Below are positions 23,616-32,078 of a stretch of 39,210 bases of DNA, in pieces. A program made the position numbers and the translations under genes. Under the pieces are notes generated by a model. The model did no database searches and was not told where the DNA came from. It was given only the letters and a program-made list of their open reading frames with translations. The stretch covers positions 1-39,210 of the forward strand of contig NZ_MKVJ01000004.1 of assembly GCF_001898805.1 (NCBI RefSeq). The letters run 5' to 3'. Each line of letters opens with the position of its first letter. The first letter of the stretch is position 1. Source of the stretch: Leifsonia sp. 71-9. GTDB lineage: Bacteria; Actinomycetota; Actinomycetes; Actinomycetales; Microbacteriaceae.

Positions 23616-25097
23616 ATGACCGACAACCGTTGGCCCGACGGCTTCCTGTGGGGCTCCGCCACCGCCGCCGCGCAGATCGAGGGCGCCGCCCACGAGGACG
23701 GCAAGGAGGACTCCATCTGGGACGCCTTCGCCCGGGTGCCGAACGCGATCGCCGGCGGCGACACCCCGGAACGCGCCGTCGACCACTACCACCGCATGCC
23801 GGAGGACGTCGCGCTGATGGCCTCCCTCGGCCTCCAGTCGTACCGCTTCTCGACCTCCTGGGCGCGCATCGTTCCCGGCGACCGCGCGGTGAACCCGGCC
23901 GGACTCGACTTCTACAGCCGCCTCGTCGACGAGCTGCTCGGCGCGGGCATCCTCCCGTGGCTGACGCTCTACCACTGGGACCTGCCGCAGGCGCTGGAGG
24001 AGAAAGGAGGCTGGGCGAACCGCGACACGGCCTACCGCTTCCGCGACTACGCCGTGGCAGTCTACGACGCGCTCGGCGACCGGGTCGACCACTGGACGAC
24101 GTTCAACGAGCCGCTGTGCTCCTCCCTCATCGGCTACGCCGCGGGCGAGCACGCACCGGGCCGCCGCGAGCCCGATGCCGCACTGGCCGCCCTGCACCAC
24201 CAGCACCTGGCGCACGGCCTCGCCGCCCACGCCATCCGCGAGCGAGCGACCATCGCATCGGTCGGCGCTGGGAGCGACTCCGGGCGGCTGGACCGCCTGC
24301 GCCTCGGCATCACGCTCAACCTCACCACGGCCGTGCCGAACGACCCGAGCGACCCCGTCGACCTCGACGCCGCGCGCCGCATCGACGGGCTCTGGAACCG
24401 GATGTACCTCGAGCCGCTGCTGCTCGGCGCCTACCCGACCGACGTGCTCGACGACCTGCGCGAGCATCGGTTCGAGGCGCTCGTGCACGACGGCGACCTG
24501 GAGACGATCGCCCAGCCGATCGACTTCCTCGGCGTGAACCACTACCACGACGACAACGTCAGCGGACATCCCCTGCCCGTCGACGCCCCGCCCGCCGTGG
24601 TGCCCACCGACAGCCCGAAAGCGTCGCCCTTCGTCGGCAGCGAGTTCGTCACCTTCCCGTCGCGCCACCTGCCGACCACGGCGATGGGCTGGGAGGTCAA
24701 CCCCGACGGCCTGCGCGCCCTGCTCGTGCGCCTCACCGCCGACTACCCCACCCTCCCGCCGCTCTACATCACCGAGAACGGCGCCTCCTACGACGATGCG
24801 ACCGACCCGGACGGACGCATCCTCGACTCGGAGCGCGAAGCGTACATCCTCGCCCACATCGACGCGGTGCGCGCGGCGATCGACGAGGGGGCCGACGTGC
24901 GCGGCTACTTCGTGTGGTCGCTGCTCGACAACTTCGAGTGGGCGTGGGGCTACGAGAAGCGCTTCGGGATCGTGTCGGTCGACTACGACACGCAGGTGCG
25001 CACCGTGAAGGAGTCGGGCCACGCGTTCGCCCGTCTCATCGCCGACGCGCGTGCGGCGGAGTCGTCGGACGTCGGCGCGGCGGCGGCGCGCGCTTAG
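23616..25097 (+). CDS. Glycoside hydrolase family 1 beta-glucosidase
   Basis: The 493-residue enzyme is a GH1 (beta/alpha)8 barrel. The acid/base is Glu165 in TFNEP and the nucleophile Glu387 in ITENG. The N-terminal signature FLWGSATAAAQIEGA and the C-terminal GYFVWSLLDNFEWAWGYEKRFG are standard. There is no signal peptide, so it cleaves imported cellobiose or aryl/alkyl-beta-glucosides in the cytoplasm; beta-galactosidase or beta-fucosidase side activity is common in the family. The start is ATG at 23616, two bases after the permease stop, so translation is coupled. The last 15 residues are Ala-rich and likely disordered. Confidence 0.96.
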   Translation: MTDNRWPDGFLWGSATAAAQIEGAAHEDGKEDSIWDAFARVPNAIAGGDTPERAVDHYHRMPEDVALMASLGLQSYRFSTSWARIVPGDRAVNPAGLDFYSRLVDELLGAGILPWLTLYHWDLPQALEEKGGWANRDTAYRFRDYAVAVYDALGDRVDHWTTFNEPLCSSLIGYAAGEHAPGRREPDAALAALHHQHLAHGLAAHAIRERATIASVGAGSDSGRLDRLRLGITLNLTTAVPNDPSDPVDLDAARRIDGLWNRMYLEPLLLGAYPTDVLDDLREHRFEALVHDGDLETIAQPIDFLGVNHYHDDNVSGHPLPVDAPPAVVPTDSPKASPFVGSEFVTFPSRHLPTTAMGWEVNPDGLRALLVRLTADYPTLPPLYITENGASYDDATDPDGRILDSEREAYILAHIDAVRAAIDEGADVRGYFVWSLLDNFEWAWGYEKRFGIVSVDYDTQVRTVKESGHAFARLIADARAAESSDVGAAAARA

Positions 25098-25124
25098 CAT
25101 GGACGACGGACGAGAAGGAGACCG

Positions 25125-26147
25125 ATGACCACGGATTCGGTGGACGCCGTGGCCGTGCCCACCCTGGAAGCGGTGGCGGCACGCGCCGGAGTCTCGCGCG
25201 CCACGGTCTCGCGCGTCGTCAACGGGTCGACGAAGGTCACCCCCGAGGTCGTCGCCGCGGTGACCGCCGCCATCGCCGACCTCAACTACGTGCCGAACCG
25301 CGCCGCACGCTCGCTGGCCTCCCGCCGCACCCAGGTGATCGCGCTGGTCGTGCCGGAGTCGACGGCCAAGGTGTTCGCCGACCCGTTCTTCGCCTCCATC
25401 GTGCAGGGCGTCGCGCTCAGCCTCGCCGACACCGAGTACACGCTCAACATGGTCATCTCGTCCGAGACCAACCCCGACAAGACCCGGCGCTACCTCATGG
25501 GCGGCAACGTGGACGGCGCGCTCGTCGTGTCGCACCACTCCGGCGACCACTCGTACGTGGAGCTCGGCGCCTCCCTCCCGATCGTCTTCGGCGGCCGGCC
25601 GGTCGGCGACGAGACCGGGGAGTCGTACTTCGTCGACGTGGACAACGTGTCCGGGTCGGCGGGCGCGACCGAGCACCTCATCTCGCGCGGACGGCGCAAC
25701 ATCGCCCTCATCACCGGCCCGCAGGACATGCCCGCCGGCCTCGACCGGCTGACCGGCTGGCGCCGGGCACTCGACGCGCACGGGCTCGACGCCTCCCTCG
25801 TGGAGCTCGGCGACTTCTCCCCGCTCTCGGGCAAGGAGGCCATGCGCCGCCTGCTCGCCCGCGGCGTGCCCATCGACGGGCTGTTCGCCGCGAACGACCA
25901 GATGGCCGCCGGCGCCTACTCGGCGATCCGGGAGGCGGGCCTCCGCATCCCGGACGACATCGCCGTGGTCGGGTACGACGACGACAACTTCGGCATCACC
26001 GCCGCACCCCCGCTCACGACCGTGCACCAGCCGTCGATCGGCCTCGGCGAGGCCATGGCGCAGGTGCTGGTGCGCCGCATCGCGGGCGAGCCCGCCGAGC
26101 GCGTGACGCTGCTCCCGACCGAGCTCGTCGTCCGCGAGTCGACCTGA
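25125..26147 (+). CDS. LacI-family repressor of the sugar operon (CebR-like)
   Basis: The 340-residue regulator has the LacI helix-turn-helix at about 12-35 (EAVAARAGVSRATVSRVVNG) with hinge helix (NYVPNRAARSLASRR) and a periplasmic-binding-protein-like effector domain (about 65-340; VIALVVPESTAKVFADPFFA, GLFAANDQMAAGA, DIAVVGYDDDNFG). It is the last gene of the operon, behind AAGGAG, 27 bases after the GH1 gene. The two palindromes at 20132-20171 are the expected targets, so it should repress its own operon until a beta-glucoside such as cellobiose binds. Recognition residues (VSRATVSRV) are those of LacI proteins that bind GAGCGCTC-type cores, consistent with the operators. Confidence 0.95.
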   Translation: MTTDSVDAVAVPTLEAVAARAGVSRATVSRVVNGSTKVTPEVVAAVTAAIADLNYVPNRAARSLASRRTQVIALVVPESTAKVFADPFFASIVQGVALSLADTEYTLNMVISSETNPDKTRRYLMGGNVDGALVVSHHSGDHSYVELGASLPIVFGGRPVGDETGESYFVDVDNVSGSAGATEHLISRGRRNIALITGPQDMPAGLDRLTGWRRALDAHGLDASLVELGDFSPLSGKEAMRRLLARGVPIDGLFAANDQMAAGAYSAIREAGLRIPDDIAVVGYDDDNFGITAAPPLTTVHQPSIGLGEAMAQVLVRRIAGEPAERVTLLPTELVVREST

Positions 26148-26165
26148 CGCCCCGGTTGCTGTCGC

Positions 26166-26222
26166 ACATTCGTGACGAATGTGGAGTTAGCGCGCCGCTT
26201 TCACGACATTCGTGCCGAATGT
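26166..26222. repeat. Dyad-40-dyad repeat, copy A1
   Basis: Two 17-bp dyads, ACATTCGTGACGAATGT (26166-26182) and ACATTCGTGCCGAATGT (26206-26222), have centres exactly 40 bp apart. The 23-base spacer (26183-26205, beginning GGAGTTAGCGCGCC) is identical to that of copy A2. It lies in the convergent gap between the LacI gene and rbsK. Confidence 0.85.
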
Positions 26223-26296
26223 GCGCGGCGGTTCGCGACGCGTGACGTCCCCCCTCGCCTCGCCGCGCCTCGCCCCGTCGCGGGCGAGAGCGCTGA

Positions 26297-26353
26297 GGAT
26301 TCGTGCCGAATGTGGAGTTAGCGCGCCGCTTTCACGACATTCGGCACGAATGT
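26297..26353. repeat. Dyad-40-dyad repeat, copy A2
   Basis: The dyads are at 26297-26313 (outer bases diverged, core ATTCGTGCCGAATGT) and 26337-26353 (ACATTCGGCACGAATGT), with centres 40 bp apart. Copies A1 and A2 share 35 identical bases (26179-26213 and 26310-26344). The whole unit can also fold as one hairpin, since the second dyad is the complement of the first. Confidence 0.85.
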
Positions 26354-26376
26354 CGCGAAAGAGGCGGCGGCGGGGG

Positions 26377-27297
26377 TCAGCGCAGGAACGCGGCGAGCTC
26401 GGCGGGGGTCGGGTAGGAGGCCTGGGCTCCGGCGCGGGAGGCGGCGAACGCGCCGACCCCGACCGCGAAGCGGGCCGCGTCGAGCAGGGCGTCGCCGTCG
26501 GCGAGGCGGAGGAGCAGCGCGCCCATGAAGGCGTCGCCGGCGCCGGTCGTGTCGACCGCATCCACGCGCACGGCGGGCACAGCAGTCGGCTCGCTGTCGC
26601 CGTCGACGACCACGCAGCCGTCGGCTCCCCGCGTCACGACGGCGCGGTGCACGCCGAGCGCGGCCAGGCCGTCGCGCAGTGCGTCGGGCGTCGCGTCCTC
26701 GGCGACGCCGAGCAGCGCGGCGGCCTCTCCCTCGTTGACGAGGAGGACGTCCACCAGGGGCAGCAGCTCGCGCGCACTGTCGCGGAACGGGGAGGGGTTC
26801 AGCACGACCGCGAGCCCGGCGGCACGAGCGCGCTCGGCGGCATCCACCACCACCGGCTCCGGCACCTCGAGACAGAGCCCGAGGACGGAAGCGCCCGCAA
26901 GCACGGCGTCGTCGAGATCGTCGGGAGTCAGCGTCCCGTTGGCGCCGGGCGAGACCACGATCGTGTTCTCGCCGTGGGCGTCGACGGTGATGAGCGCGGT
27001 CCCGGTCGCCACGCCGTCGCGCACGGCGACCGACGAGACGTCGACCCCGGAGTCGGCGACGGCCGAGCGGAGGAGCTCGCCGTGCGCGTCCGCGCCGACC
27101 GCGCCGACGAGCGTCACCGCACCGCCGAGGCGTCCGGCCGCGACGGCCTGGTTCGCGCCCTTGCCGCCGGCGCCCGTCGAGAGATCGCCTCCCGAGACGG
27201 TCTCGCCCGGCTTCGGGAAGGCGGCGGTCTGCACGACGAGGTCGGCGTTCAGCGAGCCGACGACGACGATGCGGCCGGCGGCCGGTGCGCTGCTCAT
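26377..27297 (-). CDS. rbsK: Ribokinase
   Basis: The 306-residue PfkB-family kinase phosphorylates D-ribose to ribose 5-phosphate. Family signatures are present: GSLNADLVVQ at the N-terminus, the substrate loop GAGGKGANQAVAAGRLG, NPSPFR, VNEGEA and the anion-hole/catalytic DTTGAGDAFMGALL. Its length is normal. The start is ATG at 27297, which overlaps the stop of the MFS gene as ATGA (27294-27297). It is the last gene of the nucleoside hydrolase-transporter-kinase operon and would feed the released ribose into the pentose phosphate pathway. A palindromic repeat pair lies just beyond its stop. Confidence 0.94.
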   Translation of the reverse strand: MSSAPAAGRIVVVGSLNADLVVQTAAFPKPGETVSGGDLSTGAGGKGANQAVAAGRLGGAVTLVGAVGADAHGELLRSAVADSGVDVSSVAVRDGVATGTALITVDAHGENTIVVSPGANGTLTPDDLDDAVLAGASVLGLCLEVPEPVVVDAAERARAAGLAVVLNPSPFRDSARELLPLVDVLLVNEGEAAALLGVAEDATPDALRDGLAALGVHRAVVTRGADGCVVVDGDSEPTAVPAVRVDAVDTTGAGDAFMGALLLRLADGDALLDAARFAVGVGAFAASRAGAQASYPTPAELAAFLR

Positions 27298-28736
27298 CGG
27301 GAGGCCGCCGTGGCGGTGACCTCGGCCGAGTCCGGGCGGGGAATCAGGAACGACACCGCGAGGGCGACGGCGGTGATGGCGGCTCCGAGCATCATTCCGG
27401 CAGAGTATCCGGTCGTGGAGTCGGGCGCCGCCGAGGTCGCGACCTGCAGCGCGGGCAGGAGGGCGAAGCTCAGGCCGGCGCCGAGGTTGAATGCGCCGGC
27501 GTTGAGGCCGGGGAGGAAGCCCGGGTTCTCGGCCGGCGACAGCACGATCCCGAGCCCGTTGAGCATGATGTTGCCGATGCCGGCGTAGCCGATCCCGATC
27601 ACGACGGTGGTCGCGATCAGCACGGGCAGCGAGTGCACACCGACGAACGCCATCACGACGGTCGCGACGATCGTGCCCGAGAGGCCGATGCGCAGGATGC
27701 GGCGGTAGCCGAGCACGGGCGCGAGCCGCCCGGCCAGCGGGCCGACGATCCAGCCGACCAGCGCGTACGGGGTGAGGAAGGCCAGCGAGGCCAGGTCGGG
27801 CGCCATCCCGAAGCCCGCGTCCGCGTTCTGCGCGAGGGAGGTCACCAGGCCGTTCACGACGGCGAACACACCGGTCATCGTGAGCAGGGTGGTCGCGAGC
27901 AGCGCCCAGGTGGCGCGACGGCGCAGCAGCGGGGTCGGGACGAGCGGCTGCGCGACCCGGTTCTCCACCCGCCAGAAGATCGCGAAGGAGACGACGGCGA
28001 CGGCGAGCGACAGCCCGACGAGCACCCAGTTCGCTGCGGCGAGACGGCCCGCCTCGTTGAGGCCGGTGAGCAGCGCGCCGATCGAGACGACCAGCGGGAG
28101 CACGCCCCACCAGTCCATCCGCACGCCCTCGGAGGGCCGGGACTCGGCGCCCCAGACGAACACCATGACCAGCGCGACGACGGTGACGACCGCGATCGCC
28201 CAGAAGACGGAGCGGAAGCCGAACGTCGTGGCGAGCCAGCCGCCGGCGATCGCGTCGATGCCGGCGATGCCGCCGTTGACCGCGGTGAGGAGGCCCATCG
28301 CCGCGCCGTACTTGCGCGGATCGGAGATCTCGGCGCGCAGCATGAGCAGGCAGATGGGGACGACCGGGCCGGTGACGCCCTGGATGAGGCGGCCGGCGAA
28401 CAGCATCCCCACGTTCAGCGCGAGGGCGGCGACCACGCTGCCGATCAGCATGACGGCGAGCATCGCGAGCAGCACCCGCTTGCGGCCGACGATGTCGCTC
28501 AGCCGCGGGAGGAACAGCGAGAACAGCGCCGCGATGGTGAAGAAGAGGGTCTGCGAGAGGCCGATGGTGGCCTCGTCGGTGTGCAGCTCGTGCGACATGG
28601 TGACGAGCACCGGGCTCAGCATGCTGGCGTTGAGCTGGAACGCCACGCAGGCGGCGAGCAGGGCCGCGGTCAGCGCGGCGATGCGGACGGGACGCCCGGT
28701 GGGCGTCGAGACCGGGGTGGGGGCGGTGGCGCTCAC
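27294..28736 (-). CDS. MFS transporter of the nucleoside operon
   Basis: The 480-residue protein has about 14 helices and major-facilitator motifs such as LPRLSDIVGRKRVLLAML (motif A) and AGRLIQGVTGPVVPI. It resembles the DHA2 drug-exporter group in sequence, but its place between a nucleoside hydrolase and ribokinase suggests it moves nucleosides, bases or ribose; direction cannot be read from sequence. The start is GTG at 28736, overlapping the nucleoside-hydrolase stop as GTGA (28733-28736). Its own stop overlaps the rbsK start. The open frame continues upstream of 28736 inside the hydrolase gene, but only as an out-of-frame shadow. Confidence 0.9.
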   Translation of the reverse strand: MSATAPTPVSTPTGRPVRIAALTAALLAACVAFQLNASMLSPVLVTMSHELHTDEATIGLSQTLFFTIAALFSLFLPRLSDIVGRKRVLLAMLAVMLIGSVVAALALNVGMLFAGRLIQGVTGPVVPICLLMLRAEISDPRKYGAAMGLLTAVNGGIAGIDAIAGGWLATTFGFRSVFWAIAVVTVVALVMVFVWGAESRPSEGVRMDWWGVLPLVVSIGALLTGLNEAGRLAAANWVLVGLSLAVAVVSFAIFWRVENRVAQPLVPTPLLRRRATWALLATTLLTMTGVFAVVNGLVTSLAQNADAGFGMAPDLASLAFLTPYALVGWIVGPLAGRLAPVLGYRRILRIGLSGTIVATVVMAFVGVHSLPVLIATTVVIGIGYAGIGNIMLNGLGIVLSPAENPGFLPGLNAGAFNLGAGLSFALLPALQVATSAAPDSTTGYSAGMMLGAAITAVALAVSFLIPRPDSAEVTATAASR

Positions 28737-29716
28737 GCGGCGGCGCCTGCGGTCGTGCCCGCGACGTCCGAGGCATCCATGGGGTCGCCGATGCGCTCGA
28801 GGGCGTCGACGACGAGGTCCCAGAAGCCGGTGTGGTCGAGCTCCATCGCGGCCCAGGTCGGGCAGTCGGCGGGGGCGGACGAACGGAGGTCGGCGACGGT
28901 CATCCCCGTCGTCAGGCGGCCCTGCGTCTCGATGGCGATCGGCATCTGCACCGCGCGCACGACGGTCGGGTCGATCACGTACGCGACGGCGACCGGGTCG
29001 TGGACGGGCGGGCTGTCGAAGCCCTGCACGTCGGCGTAGGTGCGGCCGAAGAACTCGAGCAGCTCGCCGACGAAGCGCGCCGGCGCGGTGCCGATCCCGG
29101 CGATGCGGGCGGCGACCTCCGGGGTCGCGAGCGCCTGGTGCGTGACGTCGAGGCCGCACATGACGACCTTCCAGCCCGCGCTGAAGACGATGTCGGCGGC
29201 CTCCGGGTCGATGACGATGTTGAACTCGGCGACCGGGCTCCAGTTGCCGACGTGCACGCCGCCGCCCATGAGCACGACCTGCTTGACGCGCTCGACCAGG
29301 CGGGGCTCCTGCCGCACGGCGAGCGCGATGTTGGTCAGCGCACCCGTCGGGACGAGGGTGACCGTGCCGGGCTCGTGCGCCATGACCGTGTCGATGATGA
29401 GCTGGACCGCGTGGCGGCCGTCGAGCTCGAACGACGGCTCGGGGAGCTCGGGCCCGTCGAGGCCGGACTCGCCGTGGATGCTGGGGGCGACCTCCACGGG
29501 ACGCGTCAGCGGGCGGTCGGCGCCGGCCGCGAACGGCACGCCCACGATCCCGGCGACGCGTGCCACGGCGAGCGCGTTGCGGGTCACCTTCTCGAGGGTC
29601 TGGTTGCCAGCCACGGTGGTGACCGCGAGCAGGTCGATGTCGGGATTGCCGTGAGCGAGCATGAGCGCGATCGCGTCGTCATGCCCCGGGTCGCAGTCCA
29701 GGATGATCTTCTCCAT
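28733..29716 (-). CDS. Nucleoside hydrolase (IunH/RihB-like)
   Basis: The 327-residue enzyme splits nucleosides into base and ribose. The calcium-binding aspartate cluster is at the N-terminus (ILDCDPGHDDAIALML). Further family segments are TTVAGNQTLEKVTRNAL, VPTGALTNIALA, LMGGGV, and PVHDPVAVAYVIDP with the active-site histidine and last aspartate. It is cytoplasmic. It is the first gene of the operon, with AGGCTCCCC before ATG at 29716. Two LacI-type operators (29743-29779) lie between it and the divergent regulator. Pyrimidine or purine preference cannot be decided from these motifs. Confidence 0.93.
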   Translation of the reverse strand: MEKIILDCDPGHDDAIALMLAHGNPDIDLLAVTTVAGNQTLEKVTRNALAVARVAGIVGVPFAAGADRPLTRPVEVAPSIHGESGLDGPELPEPSFELDGRHAVQLIIDTVMAHEPGTVTLVPTGALTNIALAVRQEPRLVERVKQVVLMGGGVHVGNWSPVAEFNIVIDPEAADIVFSAGWKVVMCGLDVTHQALATPEVAARIAGIGTAPARFVGELLEFFGRTYADVQGFDSPPVHDPVAVAYVIDPTVVRAVQMPIAIETQGRLTTGMTVADLRSSAPADCPTWAAMELDHTGFWDLVVDALERIGDPMDASDVAGTTAGAAA

Positions 29717-29742
29717 GGGGAGCCTTCCGCTTCGTCGGGGAC

Positions 29743-29779
29743 GTCAAACGCTTGACACTGTAAGCGTAAAGCGCTTGAC
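29743..29779. promoter_or_regulatory. Paired LacI-type operators between regulator and nucleoside operon
   Basis: GTCAAACGCTTGAC (29743-29756) and GTAAAGCGCTTGAC (29766-29779) are near-palindromes with the central CG of LacI-family sites. Their centres are 23 bp apart, about two helical turns, so two dimers could bind the same face. They differ from the sugar-operon operators (GAGCGCTC core), so the two LacI systems should not cross-talk. The minus-strand -10 candidate TACAGT (29763-29758) lies between them. Confidence 0.8.
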
Positions 29780-29805
29780 GCCGCAAACCCGCGAGCAGTC
29801 ACCGA

Positions 29806-29811
29806 TACGAT
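29806..29811 (+). promoter_or_regulatory. -10 box of a probably leaderless LacI transcript
   Basis: TACGAT ends seven bases before the ATG at 29819, and there is no Shine-Dalgarno. This spacing suggests that transcription starts at or next to the A of the start codon. No good -35 box is visible. Confidence 0.4.
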
Positions 29812-29818
29812 CGAGAGC

Positions 29819-30865
29819 ATGTCCACGCTCCCGCCCGCGCCCCGACGGGTGACCGCCGCGATGGTCGCGGAGCGGGCCGGGACGAGCATCGCGACCGTCT
29901 CCCTCGTGGTCAACGGCAAAGCGCGCGGACGCATCTCCGACGAGAACGCCGCGCGGGTGCTCGCCGCGGTCGCCGAGCTCGGCTACGTGGTCGACGGCAC
30001 CGCGAGCGCGCTGGCCCGCGGGACGAGCGACATCGTCGTGCTGATCGCTCCCGACCTCCCGAACCCGTTCTTCGGCCGCGTGATCAAGGGCGTGCAGGAG
30101 GAGCTCGGCTCCCGCTACCAGCTGCTGCTCTCCGCCGCCGCGAGCGGTGCGCAGCCCAACGCGACCGACGTGCGGCGGCTCTCGTCCCTGCGCCCCGCCG
30201 GCCTCCTCGTCTCCGCGCCCGGGCCCGACTTCCTCGACGACCTGCCCGCCGGCACGCCGCTCGTGCTGCTGGACGCTCCCGGACTCGAGTCGCGCGCCGC
30301 CGTCGTCAACTACGATCTGGCGCCCGGGGTGGAGCAGCTCGCGCAGCACCTCGCGGAGCGCGGCCACCGCGTCATCGGCTACCTCGACGGCGCGACGCCC
30401 GCCGCCACCTACCTGCTGCGCCGCGAACTGCTGCGGGAGGCGGCCGCCCGGCACGGGATGACGCTGCTGGCCTCGCCGGACGTCCGCAGCGGCCCCGACC
30501 TCGCCGAGGCCGCCGCCGCGACCCTCGAGGCGCTGCCCGCGTGGCGTGCGGCCGGAGCGACCGCCATCGTCGCCGCCGCCGACACGCTGGCCCACGGCGT
30601 TCTCGCCGCCTGCGCGCAGGCCGGGGTGCGCGTGCCGCAGGATATGGCGGTCGCCGGTTTCGACGACCTCCCCGCGTCCGCCGTCACCGCACCCAGCCTC
30701 ACGAGCGTGGCCCTGCCCGGCGACGCGCTGGGCCGCGCGGCCGCCCACCGGCTGCTCGCGCTCGTCGCGCCCGCCGATGCGGGCGACGACGCGGGCGGCG
30801 ACGCGGCCTCCGAGGAAGCCCCCGTCCCGCTCACCGCGACCCTCACCGTCCGCGCCTCCACCTGA
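29819..30865 (+). CDS. LacI-family repressor of the nucleoside operon
   Basis: The 348-residue protein has a LacI helix-turn-helix at about 12-35 (AAMVAERAGTSIATVSLVVNG; recognition residues differ from the sugar regulator) and a PBP-like effector domain (about 65-348; IVVLIAPDLPNPFFGRVIKG, VAGFDDLPASAVTAP). Near the C-terminus an acidic Ala/Asp/Gly stretch (DAGDDAGGDAASEE) interrupts the usual fold. It is divergent from the nucleoside operon and shares its operators, so it probably represses both that operon and itself. Ribose or a nucleoside is the likely inducer. The start is ATG at 29819. Confidence 0.93.
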   Translation: MSTLPPAPRRVTAAMVAERAGTSIATVSLVVNGKARGRISDENAARVLAAVAELGYVVDGTASALARGTSDIVVLIAPDLPNPFFGRVIKGVQEELGSRYQLLLSAAASGAQPNATDVRRLSSLRPAGLLVSAPGPDFLDDLPAGTPLVLLDAPGLESRAAVVNYDLAPGVEQLAQHLAERGHRVIGYLDGATPAATYLLRRELLREAAARHGMTLLASPDVRSGPDLAEAAAATLEALPAWRAAGATAIVAAADTLAHGVLAACAQAGVRVPQDMAVAGFDDLPASAVTAPSLTSVALPGDALGRAAAHRLLALVAPADAGDDAGGDAASEEAPVPLTATLTVRAST

Positions 30866-30881
30866 CGCGCACCGCCTCCCC

Positions 30882-30938
30882 CGATTTGTGCCAAATGCGG
30901 GGAATGGGGGCGCTATTCGCGACATTTGGCACAAATCC
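30882..30938. repeat. Dyad-40-dyad repeat, copy B1
   Basis: Cores ATTTG-TGC-CAAAT (30884-30896) and ATTTG-GCA-CAAAT (30924-30936) have centres 40 bp apart. The two arms GATTTGTGCCAAATG and CATTTGGCACAAATC are perfect complements. The spacer contains GGAATGGGGGCGCTATTC, also found in copy B2. It lies 17 bases after the LacI stop. Confidence 0.85.
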
Positions 30939-31033
30939 CGGCGCATGGGAGGCGGTGGCGGCGACGTCGCCGACGCGGCGGGAGCACGGCGACGCGGGGG
31001 CGCGACCCCGGAGCGCGACGACGCGGCACGGCG

Positions 31034-31090
31034 ACATTTGTGCCGAATGTGAGGAATGGGGGCGCTATTCGCGACATTTGGCACGAATGT
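31034..31090. repeat. Dyad-40-dyad repeat, copy B2
   Basis: Dyads ACATTTGTGCCGAATGT (31034-31050) and ACATTTGGCACGAATGT (31074-31090) have centres 40 bp apart, and flanking GCG/CGC extends the pairing. The spacer (GGAATGGGGGCGCTATTC) matches B1. It lies in the convergent gap between the LacI gene and the PAP2 gene. The rest of that gap (30939-31033, 31091-31163) is G+C-rich low-complexity sequence without a gene. Confidence 0.85.
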
Positions 31091-31163
31091 CGCGAGGGGG
31101 GCGCGGCGGCAGCGCGGCAGGGGCAGCGCGGTAGCGGCAGCGCCGCCGGCAGCGCCGCCGCCG

Positions 31164-31994
31164 CTACGGCAGCGCGCGGTAGACGCGGTTGCCGAGCGCG
31201 GCGAGGAGCAGGCCCGAGGCGACGATGGCGGCGACGCCGCCGGCGTAGGCGATGAAGAGGTGGGACGACCCGTCCTGCGCCGAGAAGTACGTGACGAGCA
31301 GCGACACCAGGGCGCCGATCGCGCAGACCCCCGCGATCCACACCAGCGGCCAGAGTTTCGTGCGCACGGGCGGGTCGGCCGGGCGCAGGCGCAGTCCGCT
31401 CAGGACGAGGCCGGCGATGCATCCCCAGAAGGCGACGACCAGCATCCCGGCGATGACGTCGCTCGGCCGGTGCCATTGCTCGACGAGGGTGGAGGCTCCC
31501 GCCGCGATCGTGAACACGGCCCCGACCACCGCGGCGAGCGGCCGGTAGCGCGGCGAGGCGACGAGGAAGACGACCAAGGCCGCCGAGGCCGCGACGGCCG
31601 TGTGGCCGGAGGGGAGCGAGTTCGAGAGTCCCGCATCCACGCCCTTCTCGGGTCGAGACAGGATGGAGTACTTCAGCACCTGCGTGCTGACGTTCGCGCC
31701 GATGGCCGCGCCGACGGCCACCGCGAACACCAGCCAGTTGCGGCGCACGAGCACGACGACCAGCGCGATCGCGGCGCCGATGAAGACGGCGGCGACGGGC
31801 AGCGCGTTGAGGAAGGTGTGGGCGAAGTCGATCAGGTCGCCCTTCCACGCGTCGGCGCCGGCGAAGGCGCGCTCGTCGATCACCTGGCCGACGTAGCTGC
31901 GCACGAAGAGCAGGTAGACGCCCGTGAAGACGAGGGCGGTCCCGATCGCTCCCCACAGGAAGGGCAGGGCTCGCAGGACCGGTCGCATAGTCAT
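31164..31994 (-). CDS. PAP2-family membrane phosphatase
   Basis: The 276-residue membrane protein has about six helices and the acid-phosphatase/PAP2 motifs: KYSILSRPEKG (KxxxxxxRP), LPSGHT (nucleophile-region histidine) and VEQWHRPSDVIAG with the second catalytic histidine. Relatives dephosphorylate phosphatidic acid, phosphatidylglycerol phosphate or undecaprenyl pyrophosphate. The first arginine of the usual SRxxxxxH motif is not obvious (ASTLVEQWH), a small deviation. The start is ATG at 31994 behind GGAAGGG; a second ATG six bases on is possible. It is divergent from the AraC-type gene and convergent with the LacI gene. Confidence 0.88.
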   Translation of the reverse strand: MTMRPVLRALPFLWGAIGTALVFTGVYLLFVRSYVGQVIDERAFAGADAWKGDLIDFAHTFLNALPVAAVFIGAAIALVVVLVRRNWLVFAVAVGAAIGANVSTQVLKYSILSRPEKGVDAGLSNSLPSGHTAVAASAALVVFLVASPRYRPLAAVVGAVFTIAAGASTLVEQWHRPSDVIAGMLVVAFWGCIAGLVLSGLRLRPADPPVRTKLWPLVWIAGVCAIGALVSLLVTYFSAQDGSSHLFIAYAGGVAAIVASGLLLAALGNRVYRALP

Positions 31995-32078
31995 CAACCC
32001 TTCCACACGCTCCTCGGAAATCTCCGGACAGCGGCCGGGAAGGCGCCGGTCGGGAGTGTCCGCCGCTAGCCTGGTCCC

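Noticed and set aside
26166-26353. CRISPR array from repeated units
   Set aside because: The units are themselves palindromic pairs, only two per locus, with conserved rather than unique spacers, and no cas genes are present.
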